Notes under the pieces: model-generated
The model's database searches: none
Told to the model about the DNA's origin: nothing
What the model saw: the letters and a program-made list of their open reading frames with translations, nothing else
Part shown: piece by piece, positions 52,654-60,448 of the stretch
Layout of the letters: each line of letters opens with the position of its first letter
Position numbering within the stretch: position 1 is the first letter of the stretch
Source of the DNA: Bacillota bacterium
Lineage (GTDB): Bacteria; Bacillota; Clostridia; Lachnospirales; Lachnospiraceae
Length of the DNA: 64,000 nt
Reading direction: 5' to 3'
Assembly (NCBI GenBank): GCA_023407575.1
Contig: JAEYLX010000032.1
Span: forward strand, 248,001 to 312,000
Program-made: the position numbers and the translations under genes

Positions 52654-52725
52654 ATGTTAATGAAAGTGCTTACATACGTTTTTCTTATTCTGATTTTATT
52701 CATAGCAAGTGGGGCTTGTTTATGA
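52654..52725 (+). CDS. Possible 23-residue hydrophobic leader peptide
   Basis: ATG at 52654 opens a 23-codon frame ending TGA at 52723-52725. The peptide begins MLMKVLTYVFLILILF and continues IASGACL, i.e. a basic residue, a hydrophobic core and a lipobox-like end with Cys one residue before the terminal Leu. AAAGGAG lies upstream at 52634-52640, rather far from this ATG (13 nt). A second in-frame ATG is at 52660. It may be a leader peptide, a lipopeptide-like signal, or chance in AT-rich DNA. No family is recognised. Confidence 0.3.
   Translation: MLMKVLTYVFLILILFIASGACL
52661..52674 (+). promoter_or_regulatory. cre-like site (CcpA) upstream of the galacturonate importer
   Basis: TGAAAGTGCTTACA matches the catabolite-response consensus TGWAANCGNTNWCA at every position except T for C in the central CG. 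It lies about 120 bp downstream of the proposed promoter, suited to roadblock control. It also resembles the LacI-type palindrome at 52498, so it might be a third LacI site. Confidence 0.45.
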
Positions 52726-52755
52726 AAAAATAAATATATTAAAGGAGAGAAAAAG

Positions 52756-54141
52756 ATGAAAAAAATCATTGCATTATTGTTAACGCTGGTTATGGTATTT
52801 TCTTTAGCGGCATGTGCAAAGGATAATGCGGAAACAAGCAAAGATGCAGATCCTTCAAAAGATCAGGTGGAGGCTACTGATGCACCTGAACCAACGACAG
52901 CTCCGGAGACACCGGTAGATGAAGCTGATACACCGGAACCAGTTACAATCAAATTTTCTTGGTGGGGTGGGGACACAAGACATACGGCAACCTTAGCAGC
53001 TGTTGAGAAGTTTATGGAAACATATCCTTACATAACAGTTGAAACACAGTATGGTGCCTGGACTGATTGGGAAACCAACATGGCAACAGCATTTTCTACA
53101 AAGACAGCTCCTGATGTTAATCAAATTAACTGGAACTGGATTACCTCTTTTAGTTCAGACGGTAGTGTATTTGCAGATCTAAATCAATATTCTGATATTA
53201 TCAAACTGGATGCATATGATCAAAGTGCTTTGGATCAATGTACCCTGGCTGGAGAGTTACAAGCAATTCCGGTATCCTTATCTGGTAGAATCTTTTATTG
53301 GAATAAAGCAACTTTTGACTTAGCGGGAATTGCTACACCTACTTCTTTAGAAGAGCTATATGCAGCTGGTGAAACCTTCAAGACGGTTCTCGGAGAGGAT
53401 TATTATCCACTGGGAATTAATGAATATGACAGAATGATTCTTATGGTATATTATCTTGAATCCGTATATGGCAAACCTTGGGTTGCTGATAATGCACTTC
53501 AATATACCGCGGAAGAAATTAAAGCTGGTTTAGAATTCTTTAAAACGTTAGAAGAAAAGCATGTAATACCTACCATCGAAACAATTATCGGTGATGGTGC
53601 AGAGTCTATGGATAAAAATCCTAAATGGATTGAAGGAAAATATGCAGGAATTTTTGAATGGGATTCCTCTGCTGCTAAATTTAAGTCTGCATTAGCAGAT
53701 GGTGGCGCTGGATTTATGGTTGGCGAGTATTTTAAAGATATGGGAACATATCAGGGTGGCTTCTCCAAGGTTTCCTTAGGTTTTGCGATTACTGAAACTA
53801 CACAGCATCCAAAGGAAAGTGCTATGTTAATCAACTTCTTGTTAAATGAACAAGCAGGTGTTGAGATTATGGCAGCCGAAAGAGGTATTCCTTTGAATCA
53901 GAATGCATTAGCTATCTGTACAGAAAAAGCATTGCTTGATCCAACGGTTGCTGAAGCAAATGGTAAGGTGTTGGCATGGACTTCCTTCCCATTAGATCCT
54001 AAGTTTGAAGCTGCTGAATTAAAGAATCAACCGGACGGAATTTACTGGGATGTTATGAGTGGATTTAGTTATGGTGATTACTCAATCGATGATGCGGCCC
54101 AGACCTTAATAGATGGAATAACTTCCGTATATTCAAATTAA
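52756..54141 (+). CDS. Sugar-binding lipoprotein (galacturonide importer)
   Basis: A 461-residue binding protein. The signal peptide ends in lipobox SLAAC and is followed by an Asp/Glu/Pro/Thr-rich linker of about 45 residues, then a family 1 fold (ITVETQYGAWTDWETNMA, APDVNQINWNWITSF, AIPVSLSGRIFYWNKATFD). AAAGGAGAG precedes the start. With the permeases at 55469 and 56408 it forms the importer for the uronate module. Given GH105, GH28 and alpha-galacturonidase downstream, oligogalacturonides or rhamnogalacturonides are the likely cargo. Confidence 0.9.
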   Translation: MKKIIALLLTLVMVFSLAACAKDNAETSKDADPSKDQVEATDAPEPTTAPETPVDEADTPEPVTIKFSWWGGDTRHTATLAAVEKFMETYPYITVETQYGAWTDWETNMATAFSTKTAPDVNQINWNWITSFSSDGSVFADLNQYSDIIKLDAYDQSALDQCTLAGELQAIPVSLSGRIFYWNKATFDLAGIATPTSLEELYAAGETFKTVLGEDYYPLGINEYDRMILMVYYLESVYGKPWVADNALQYTAEEIKAGLEFFKTLEEKHVIPTIETIIGDGAESMDKNPKWIEGKYAGIFEWDSSAAKFKSALADGGAGFMVGEYFKDMGTYQGGFSKVSLGFAITETTQHPKESAMLINFLLNEQAGVEIMAAERGIPLNQNALAICTEKALLDPTVAEANGKVLAWTSFPLDPKFEAAELKNQPDGIYWDVMSGFSYGDYSIDDAAQTLIDGITSVYSN

Positions 54142-54149
54142 GTAACTAT

Positions 54150-54199
54150 TCAGAACCCAAGCTCGAAAACCTGCGGTTTCCTCGCTGTTTGGCTCTGAA
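54150..54199 (+). repeat. Truncated copy of the 135-bp hairpin repeat
   Basis: About 50 bp matching the first third of the repeats at 1967 and 2120. It keeps CAGAACC, GCTCG, AAACCTG.GGTTTCCTCGC and TGTTTGGCTCT, then departs at GAACATTTATAAAA. The inner hairpin AAACC/GGTTT is retained. As with copies 1 and 2, it directly follows a sugar-binding lipoprotein gene, here only 8 bp after the stop. Confidence 0.85.
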
Positions 54200-54231
54200 C
54201 ATTTATAAAACGAATAGATATTTTAGTAGGA

Positions 54232-54284
54232 GCTGGTTTGAGGTTATAAGGACTTAACCTTAGACCAGCCCTCTTAGTGCTTTT
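54232..54284 (+). terminator. Hairpin after the binding-protein gene
   Basis: GCTGGTTTGAGGTTA pairs with TAACCTTAGACCAGC using two G-U pairs, with an 8-nt loop. It is followed by CCTCTTAGTGCTTTT, so a T-run exists but is distant. It is likely a leaky terminator or stabiliser before GH105. Confidence 0.55.
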
Positions 54285-54342
54285 ATAAGCAAATGTTATA
54301 AACTGACTTTGTTACTATTGGGGAACATAAAGGAGATAAGGA

Positions 54343-55482
54343 ATGGAGCATTTCGTCATAGCTCGGTTTATAAGAAAATACTTAGATACGTACAAGAATT
54401 ACAAGGATTTCTGGAACTATGAGGACGGCTGTGTGTTGATTGGCTGTGCACAATTATATGAGGCAACCAAGGATGATTACTATAAGGATTTTGTGATTAA
54501 ATACATAGATAACTTTGTTGGTGCAGATGGCAGTATTCGGACCTTTGAAAAAGAGAACTATAATATAGATAATATTAATACGGGGAAAGCATTGCATTTT
54601 TTATATGAAGTAACGGGAGAAGAAAAATACCGTTTGGCAATTGATACAGTATATGACCAGTTAAAGACACACCCCAGAACCCAATGCGGTAACTTCTGGC
54701 ATAAAAAGATATATCCCAATCAGATTTGGTTGGATGGACTTTATATGGCGCAGCCCTTTTTGATGGCTTATGAACTAAACTATAATAATGGTGTTGGGTG
54801 TAAAGACGTTATAAATCAGTTTAATAATGTTAGATTATACTTATACAACAGTGAAAAGGAGTTATATTATCACGCTTTCGATGAAGCAAAAATACAAAGC
54901 TGGGCTAATAAGGTAACTGGTCAGTCTCCAAATTTTTGGCTTCGTTCGGTGGGGTGGTATCTTATGGCGCTTATTGATACGGTAAGTGAACTAATACGAT
55001 TGGATTCGAGTAAGGCTTCAGAAGAATACAACATATTAGTAAATCTTTATAAAGAAGCGATAAATGGTATCTTAAAATACCAGGATAAAGAGAGTAAATT
55101 ATTTTATCAAATCATTGATAAAGATAACATAGAGGGTAATTACTTAGAAACCTCCGGTACAGCAATGATAGGGTATTCCATTATGAAGGGCTGTAACTTA
55201 GGTGTGCTTAAAAAGGAGGATTACAAAAAGTTAGGGGAGGAAATTTTCATAGAATTAGCTGGTAGGAAGCTAATTCAAAAGGAGGAAGACCTTTATCTGT
55301 GCGATATCTGTTCCGTTGCAGGTCTTGGTCCGGGAAAAGAAAGAGATGGCAGTATTGCATATTATTTATCAGAGAAGGTAGTATGCGATGATCCCAAAGG
55401 GGTTGGGGCATTTCTGATGGCATATTCGCAGTGGTTAATGCTTCAAAAAGATGATATGGGGGTATCTTATGGCAAAGAATAG
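54343..55482 (+). CDS. GH105 unsaturated rhamnogalacturonyl hydrolase
   Basis: A 379-residue (alpha/alpha)6-barrel enzyme of the YteR type. It removes the unsaturated galacturonate left by pectate or rhamnogalacturonan lyases. Asp131 in IWLDGLYMAQPF is the conserved catalytic Asp, and NFWLRSVGWYLMALID is another family motif. GGNFWHKKI lies where the family has the substrate-binding His/Trp region. AAGGAGATAAGG precedes the start. It lacks a signal peptide, so it works on imported oligomers. The last 14 bases overlap the next permease gene. Confidence 0.9.
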   Translation: MEHFVIARFIRKYLDTYKNYKDFWNYEDGCVLIGCAQLYEATKDDYYKDFVIKYIDNFVGADGSIRTFEKENYNIDNINTGKALHFLYEVTGEEKYRLAIDTVYDQLKTHPRTQCGNFWHKKIYPNQIWLDGLYMAQPFLMAYELNYNNGVGCKDVINQFNNVRLYLYNSEKELYYHAFDEAKIQSWANKVTGQSPNFWLRSVGWYLMALIDTVSELIRLDSSKASEEYNILVNLYKEAINGILKYQDKESKLFYQIIDKDNIEGNYLETSGTAMIGYSIMKGCNLGVLKKEDYKKLGEEIFIELAGRKLIQKEEDLYLCDICSVAGLGPGKERDGSIAYYLSEKVVCDDPKGVGAFLMAYSQWLMLQKDDMGVSYGKE

Positions 55483-56401
55483 TGCAAATGTCACACCAGT
55501 AATCCAAAATAATAATTCTTTAAAAAAGATGTACAAACGTAATGTAGGGTTCTTCTTTATCCTTCCGTGGCTAATCGGATTTATTGTATTTAAATTATAT
55601 CCGTTCGGCTCTTCGTTGGCTTATAGCTTCACGGATTATCAATTGTTTGACGGAATAAAAGAAGTTGGTTTTATGAATTACCTGCATATTTTTAAAACGG
55701 ATAAGATTATGAAGGCGTTTGAAGTAACTTTTAAATATGCCTTTATTACAGTTCCATTTAAACTAATTGTGTCACTGTTCATTGCTTACATATTAAATTT
55801 TAAACTTAGAGGAGTAAATTTCTTTCGAACTGCCTATTATATTCCATCCATCCTTGGCGGTTCCGTAGCAATCGCAGTGCTATGGAAAGCGCTATTTCGA
55901 GATGATGGATTAATCAATAGTGTTCTTGAATTTGTTGGTGTGGAAGGTCCCAAATGGCTTAGTGATCCCTCCTATTCTTTGTTTATTATTTGTTTGCTTC
56001 GTGTTTGGCAATTTGGATCGGCCATGGTTATCTTTTTAGCTGCGTTAAAAGGAGTCCCACAGGATCTTTATGAAGCGGCTGCTATTGATGGAGCAGGAAA
56101 ATGGCGTCAGTTCTTTAAAATTACAGTTCCGATTATAACACCGGTTATCTTCTATAATTTAGTAACGCAGTTATGTCAAGCCTTCCAGGAGTTCAACGGT
56201 CCTTACATTATTACGCAGGGAGGACCAAGAAATTCGACTACCTTAATCTCTCTTTTAGTATATAACAATGCATTTGAACGATATGAGATGGGTATGGCAA
56301 GTGCAATGGCTTGGCTAATGTTTGTTATTGTAATGACATTTACGATAGTAGCCTTTATAAGCCAAAAATATTGGGTTTACTATGATGATGAGAGGAGGTA
56401 G
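55469..56401 (+). CDS. ABC sugar importer permease (MalF type)
   Basis: A 310-residue permease with six helices (FFFILPWLIGFIVFKLYPF). The EAA loop reads YEAAAIDGAGKWR, and the region after it has FQEFNGPYIITQGGPRNST. The start at 55469 (GGGGG site) was preferred to 55451, giving a 14-base overlap with the GH105 stop. It partners the next permease, 6 bp downstream. Confidence 0.92.
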   Translation: MAKNSANVTPVIQNNNSLKKMYKRNVGFFFILPWLIGFIVFKLYPFGSSLAYSFTDYQLFDGIKEVGFMNYLHIFKTDKIMKAFEVTFKYAFITVPFKLIVSLFIAYILNFKLRGVNFFRTAYYIPSILGGSVAIAVLWKALFRDDGLINSVLEFVGVEGPKWLSDPSYSLFIICLLRVWQFGSAMVIFLAALKGVPQDLYEAAAIDGAGKWRQFFKITVPIITPVIFYNLVTQLCQAFQEFNGPYIITQGGPRNSTTLISLLVYNNAFERYEMGMASAMAWLMFVIVMTFTIVAFISQKYWVYYDDERR

Positions 56402-56407
56402 CAGGGC

Positions 56408-57265
56408 ATGCAATACGGAAAAAAGAAATCGTTAAATACAATCCTTCGGTATATAGTTCTGGTGTTGGTTGGATTTGTAATGGTATACCCGCTCCTATGG
56501 ATGATAAGTGCTACCTTTAAAAGTAACAGTGAGATTTTCAGTGGAATAGGACTAATTCCTAAACAGGTAAGCTTTGACGGATATAAAGAAGCAGTAAAAA
56601 GCTATAGCGGCCAAATTGACATTTTAAAAGCTATGATTAATACCTATAAATTTGTTATACCAAAAGTTATTTTTACCGTAATTTCGGCAACAGTTACGGC
56701 TTATGGATTTGGTCGATTCCGCTTTAGAGGACGTAATTTATTATTTGCATTACTGATGTCTACTTTATTCCTGCCACAGGTTGTTTTAAATGTTCCGCAG
56801 TATATTTTATTCAACAAGTTTGGATGGATTGATTCGAACCTTTATCTAGCATTAATTGTACCTACTTTATTCGCTGTGGACACTTACTTTGTTTTTATGC
56901 TGGTGCAGTTCATGAGAACGATTCCAAAAGAACTGGAAGAAGCAGCGAAAATTGACGGTTGTAATGTAGTACAGATTTTAATTAAGGTTATTTCTCCATT
57001 ATTAAAACCGGCAATCGTGTCTTGCGCTCTGTTCCAATTTATGTGGTCCTCCAACGATTACATGGGGCCGCTGCTTTATGTTAAGACACCAACAAATTAT
57101 CCGGCAGCAATTTTTGTTAAGATTTCAATGGATGCAGATGCTGGTTTTGCCTGGAACAGGGTTCTGGCGGTATCCTTGATATCCATTATCCCTTCCTTAA
57201 TTATATTCTTTGCAGCGCAGAGAACCTTTGTGGATGGTATTCAGGCTGGTGGTGTGAAAGGATAA
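56408..57265 (+). CDS. ABC sugar importer permease (MalG type)
   Basis: A 285-residue permease with six helices. The EAA loop reads EEAAKIDGCNVVQ, and the C-terminus QRTFVDGIQAGGVKG is typical. GAGGAGGTAGCAGGGC precedes the start. It completes the galacturonide importer with the lipoprotein at 52756. As in the other systems here, the ATPase is missing. Confidence 0.93.
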   Translation: MQYGKKKSLNTILRYIVLVLVGFVMVYPLLWMISATFKSNSEIFSGIGLIPKQVSFDGYKEAVKSYSGQIDILKAMINTYKFVIPKVIFTVISATVTAYGFGRFRFRGRNLLFALLMSTLFLPQVVLNVPQYILFNKFGWIDSNLYLALIVPTLFAVDTYFVFMLVQFMRTIPKELEEAAKIDGCNVVQILIKVISPLLKPAIVSCALFQFMWSSNDYMGPLLYVKTPTNYPAAIFVKISMDADAGFAWNRVLAVSLISIIPSLIIFFAAQRTFVDGIQAGGVKG

Positions 57266-57299
57266 ACGAAGCTTTTGCATATTCATTACTAACCCTTAC

Positions 57300-57323
57300 T
57301 CGCCCTATACTTGTATAGGGCGA
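57300..57323 (+). terminator. Compact hairpin after the importer genes
   Basis: TCGCCCTATAC and GTATAGGGCGA form an 11-bp stem with only two bases between the arms. It is followed by ATATATTACAC, with no T-run. It may be an mRNA processing or stability element, or a regulator palindrome before GH28. Confidence 0.5.
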
Positions 57324-57462
57324 ATATATTACACAAAGGTTATATTACGCAAAGGTAAAGTGTGAAATGCCTGGGTTACTTTTCTGTTATCAACAATCGG
57401 AAGAAACTCAAGTAACGTGGTTCTTCTAGGTTTAAAGAAAAAACAAGGGAATGGAGTTTACT

Positions 57463-58737
57463 ATGAGCAACAATTATTTGAATATACTTGAGTTCGAAAA
57501 GTTAAGCGATGAAGGCAGAGATTGGACTTTAGCTTTTGAAGAAGCGATAGCAGCCCTTAAGGAAAAAGGGGGAGGCACCATCTTTGTTCCCGCTGGAGTT
57601 TACTCCACTAGATCCATTGAGTTGAAAAGCCATATGACCCTTTATCTGGAGGTAGGTGCTGTAATTGAATTTAAAGATGATTATGAGAACTACCCCTTGG
57701 TGGAGGTGGAATTTGAAGGCATTAACGGACAAATGTATCGGCCATTAATCTATGCCTACAAGGCAGAAAAGGTTGCAGTTTGTGGAAGAGGATGTCTGAA
57801 TGGGAACGGGCAGCGTGCATGGAAGGAAATGAATATTCTAGCATATAAACGACCGTATCTTATTTGCTTTCAGGAATGTGTTGAAGTTCAAATAGAACAG
57901 GTTACACTAATTAACTCCCCTGTCTGGACCATTCATCCCTTGCATTGTGATAATGTCCTTATTAAGGGAGTTACCATAAAAAATCCGCCAGACTCACCTA
58001 ACACAGATGGTATTAATCCAAATGGCTGCAGTAATGTACGTATTTCGGATTGCTTTATTGATGTGGGGGATGACTGTATTGCCATCAAAGCAGGGACAGA
58101 ACTTACAATGAATAAAAGGCCATGCGAAAATATTACAATATCCAATTGTAACATGATTCATGGTCACGGTGGAATTGTAATTGGCAGCGAAATGAGTGGC
58201 AGCATTAGAAATGTCACTGTCTCCAACTGTGTATTTCAAGACACAGACCGAGGAATACGTCTGAAAACAAGACGTAAACGAGGTGGAGCTATGGAACAGC
58301 TTATATTCAACAATATTATTATGGATAAGGTACTTTGTCCTTTTGTATTCAACATGTATTACTGTTGTGGAACGGACGAGCAAGATAGACATGTATGGGA
58401 TAAGGCTCCTTATGCAATTGATGACGGAACGCCAGGGATACGTAATCTGCTTATAAGTAATGTAATAGCCACCAATGTAACTGCTGCGGCTGGATTTATG
58501 TATGGATTATCAGAACAATACATAGAGAATATAACCTTTTCGAACTGTAGTATTAGTATGGATACTAACGGGGAAGCTGGGATGCCCGATATGTTGACAC
58601 ATATGGAACCAATGAAGGCAGCAGGCTTCTTTATAAGAAATGCTAAAAATATTGTATTTCATAATGTAAAAATTCGGAAGTCACTTGGAAAAGAAATTGA
58701 TATGGATGAAACAGTAGAGTTAAAGTTGATGAATTAG
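57463..58737 (+). CDS. GH28 polygalacturonase-type enzyme
   Basis: A 424-residue right-handed beta-helix enzyme. The start at 57463 follows GGAG; ATG 57451 overlaps that site. All GH28 catalytic motifs are present: Asp182 in NTDGINPNG, Asp203-Asp204 in VGDDCIAIK, His235 in HGHGGIVIG and the Arg/Lys pair in RGIRLKTR. The N-terminal GGGTIFVPAGVYSTRSI is the usual opening. It has no signal peptide, so an intracellular exo-type activity on oligogalacturonides or rhamnogalacturonides is likely. Its last two codons and stop are part of a 14-bp repeat. Confidence 0.92.
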   Translation: MSNNYLNILEFEKLSDEGRDWTLAFEEAIAALKEKGGGTIFVPAGVYSTRSIELKSHMTLYLEVGAVIEFKDDYENYPLVEVEFEGINGQMYRPLIYAYKAEKVAVCGRGCLNGNGQRAWKEMNILAYKRPYLICFQECVEVQIEQVTLINSPVWTIHPLHCDNVLIKGVTIKNPPDSPNTDGINPNGCSNVRISDCFIDVGDDCIAIKAGTELTMNKRPCENITISNCNMIHGHGGIVIGSEMSGSIRNVTVSNCVFQDTDRGIRLKTRRKRGGAMEQLIFNNIIMDKVLCPFVFNMYYCCGTDEQDRHVWDKAPYAIDDGTPGIRNLLISNVIATNVTAAAGFMYGLSEQYIENITFSNCSISMDTNGEAGMPDMLTHMEPMKAAGFFIRNAKNIVFHNVKIRKSLGKEIDMDETVELKLMN

Positions 58738-58879
58738 AGATAAGGAATTAGAGATAAGGAATTAGAGATAAGGAATTAAAGATAAGGAATTAAAGAGAAA
58801 GAATTAAAGAGAAGGAATTAAAGAGAAAGAATAAAAAATTAAAGATAAAAAATTAAAGATAAAGAACTAGAGAAAAAGA
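58731..58879 (+). repeat. 14-bp tandem array beginning at a stop codon
   Basis: Seven clean 14-bp units of the type GAATTAGAGATAAG run from 58731 to 58828, followed by degenerate units to about 58879 (AAATTAAAGATAAA types). The first unit contains the last Asn codon and TAG of the GH28 gene. Later units change GAG to AAG and GATAAG to GAGAAA in order, so the array appears to have grown stepwise. Confidence 0.92.
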
Positions 58880-58966
58880 ATGAAAAATACTGAATTAAGG
58901 ATGCAGTATAAATAATGCAGAAAACTAGGACTAATGAAAATTGATAAATGATAAATGAGGTGAAAT

Positions 58967-60424
58967 ATGCAAATTTTGAATGGAACCATTTCAAATTCAA
59001 AGGAACGACCAATTAAAGTGGTACAGTTTGGGGAAGGTAATTTTTTAAGAGCCTTTGTAGATTATATGATAGATGTGGCAAATGATAAGGGATTATTTGA
59101 TGGATCAATTGTAGTTTTAAAACCAATAGAATTTGGTAACCTAGATAGATTTAAAGAACAAGACTGTAAGTATACGGTAACCTTACGTGGAAAGCAGGAG
59201 GGCAGAGAAGTTGTGAGCAATCGAATTATAACTTCTGTAAAGGAAGCGGTAAGTATCTATGAGCAATATAATACTTATATGGAGCTGGCAAAATTGGATA
59301 CCTTGCGCTTCGTAGTCTCTAATACAACAGAAGCTGGTATTGTGTTTCATGAAAACGATTTATTTGAGGATATTCCTCCGCGTACCTTTCCAGCAAAACT
59401 AACAAAATTTCTATATGAAAGATATCTTACCTTTTCAGGAAACCTGGAGAAAGGGTTAATTATTTTACCGGTAGAGCTAATCGATGATAATGGTATTGTG
59501 TTAAAGGAATGCATTTTTAAATACGTAGACCTTTGGAAGATGGAAGAGGGTTTTCTTCACTGGTTACAGGAGGCATGTGTGTTCTGTAGTACACTTGTGG
59601 ATCGAATTGTTACTGGTTATCCCTTTGAGGAAGCTCCAGATATCTGGCAGCAGCTGGGATATCAGGATAATTTACTTGTTACAGCCGAGCCATTTGGACT
59701 TTGGGTGATTGAAAGTGATAAAGATATTCGTGATGAGTTACCCCTTGATAAAGCTGGTATGCCTGTTATATTTACAAATAATCAGACGCCCTACAAGCAA
59801 AGAAAGGTTCGTATTCTAAATGGTGCACATACAGCCTTTGCGCTAGCTTCCTTTCTAGCGGGTAATAATTATGTAGGGGAATCCATGCAGGATGAAAGTA
59901 TCAGAAAATTTATGACTTCCGTCATCTATGAGGAGGTAATTCCAACACTTACACTTCCAAAACAGGAACTATTGGATTTTGCTAACTCAGTAATTGAACG
60001 ATTTGAAAATCCCTATATTAAGCATTCTTTATTATCCATTTCCTTAAATTCGACCTCGAAATGGAGAGCTCGCTGTCTGCCTAGTTTGTTAGAATACATA
60101 AGGATAAATAAAACATTACCAAAACATCTGGTATTTTCAATTGCTGCATTATTGCGCTTTTATAGTAGTGAGGATTTAAAGGAAAATTGCCTTATTGGCG
60201 GCAGAAGTGGTGATTCCTATGAAATAAAGGATGATAAATTTGTTCTGGAATTTTTTGCAGAGAATTCAAAGCTTCCAGTTGATATATTTGTTAGAGCTTA
60301 CTTGGGTAATACTTTAATCCACGGACTGGATTTAACGCAAATTCCTGATTTGAGTGAAAAAGTAACCGAATATCTCATAAATATCAATTCAGTGGGTATG
60401 AGAAATGCAATTGAGCTACTTTAA
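58967..60424 (+). CDS. uxaB: Tagaturonate reductase (altronate oxidoreductase)
   Basis: A 485-residue polyol-type dehydrogenase that reduces D-tagaturonate to D-altronate with NADH. The N-terminus has the family opening VVQFGEGNFLRAFVDYMID. FVVSNTTEAGI is also typical. The C-terminal helical domain has KVRILNGAHTAFALASFLAG, with the catalytic Lys/Asn/His region. It sits 3 bp before the uxaA frame and completes UxaC to UxaA. The 229-bp gap before it is mostly the tandem array. Confidence 0.93.
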   Translation: MQILNGTISNSKERPIKVVQFGEGNFLRAFVDYMIDVANDKGLFDGSIVVLKPIEFGNLDRFKEQDCKYTVTLRGKQEGREVVSNRIITSVKEAVSIYEQYNTYMELAKLDTLRFVVSNTTEAGIVFHENDLFEDIPPRTFPAKLTKFLYERYLTFSGNLEKGLIILPVELIDDNGIVLKECIFKYVDLWKMEEGFLHWLQEACVFCSTLVDRIVTGYPFEEAPDIWQQLGYQDNLLVTAEPFGLWVIESDKDIRDELPLDKAGMPVIFTNNQTPYKQRKVRILNGAHTAFALASFLAGNNYVGESMQDESIRKFMTSVIYEEVIPTLTLPKQELLDFANSVIERFENPYIKHSLLSISLNSTSKWRARCLPSLLEYIRINKTLPKHLVFSIAALLRFYSSEDLKENCLIGGRSGDSYEIKDDKFVLEFFAENSKLPVDIFVRAYLGNTLIHGLDLTQIPDLSEKVTEYLININSVGMRNAIELL

Positions 60425-60448
60425 GTTGTGATAGAATGGAGGGTCAAT

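Larger units (their letters stand above)
52402..52755. other. Divergent control region of the galacturonate module
   Basis: This 354-bp gap holds two palindromes near the middle, a forward extended -10 box, a cre-like site and a possible 23-codon ORF, each listed separately. The reverse-strand lacI promoter may be TTTACA (52505-52500) with TACGAT about 18 bp further, which would place the palindrome over its -35 box. No other gene or RNA was recognised. Confidence 0.5.

Noticed and set aside
57994..58392. 132-residue reverse-strand ORF
   Set aside because: Shadow of GH28, whose catalytic motifs lie on the other strand.
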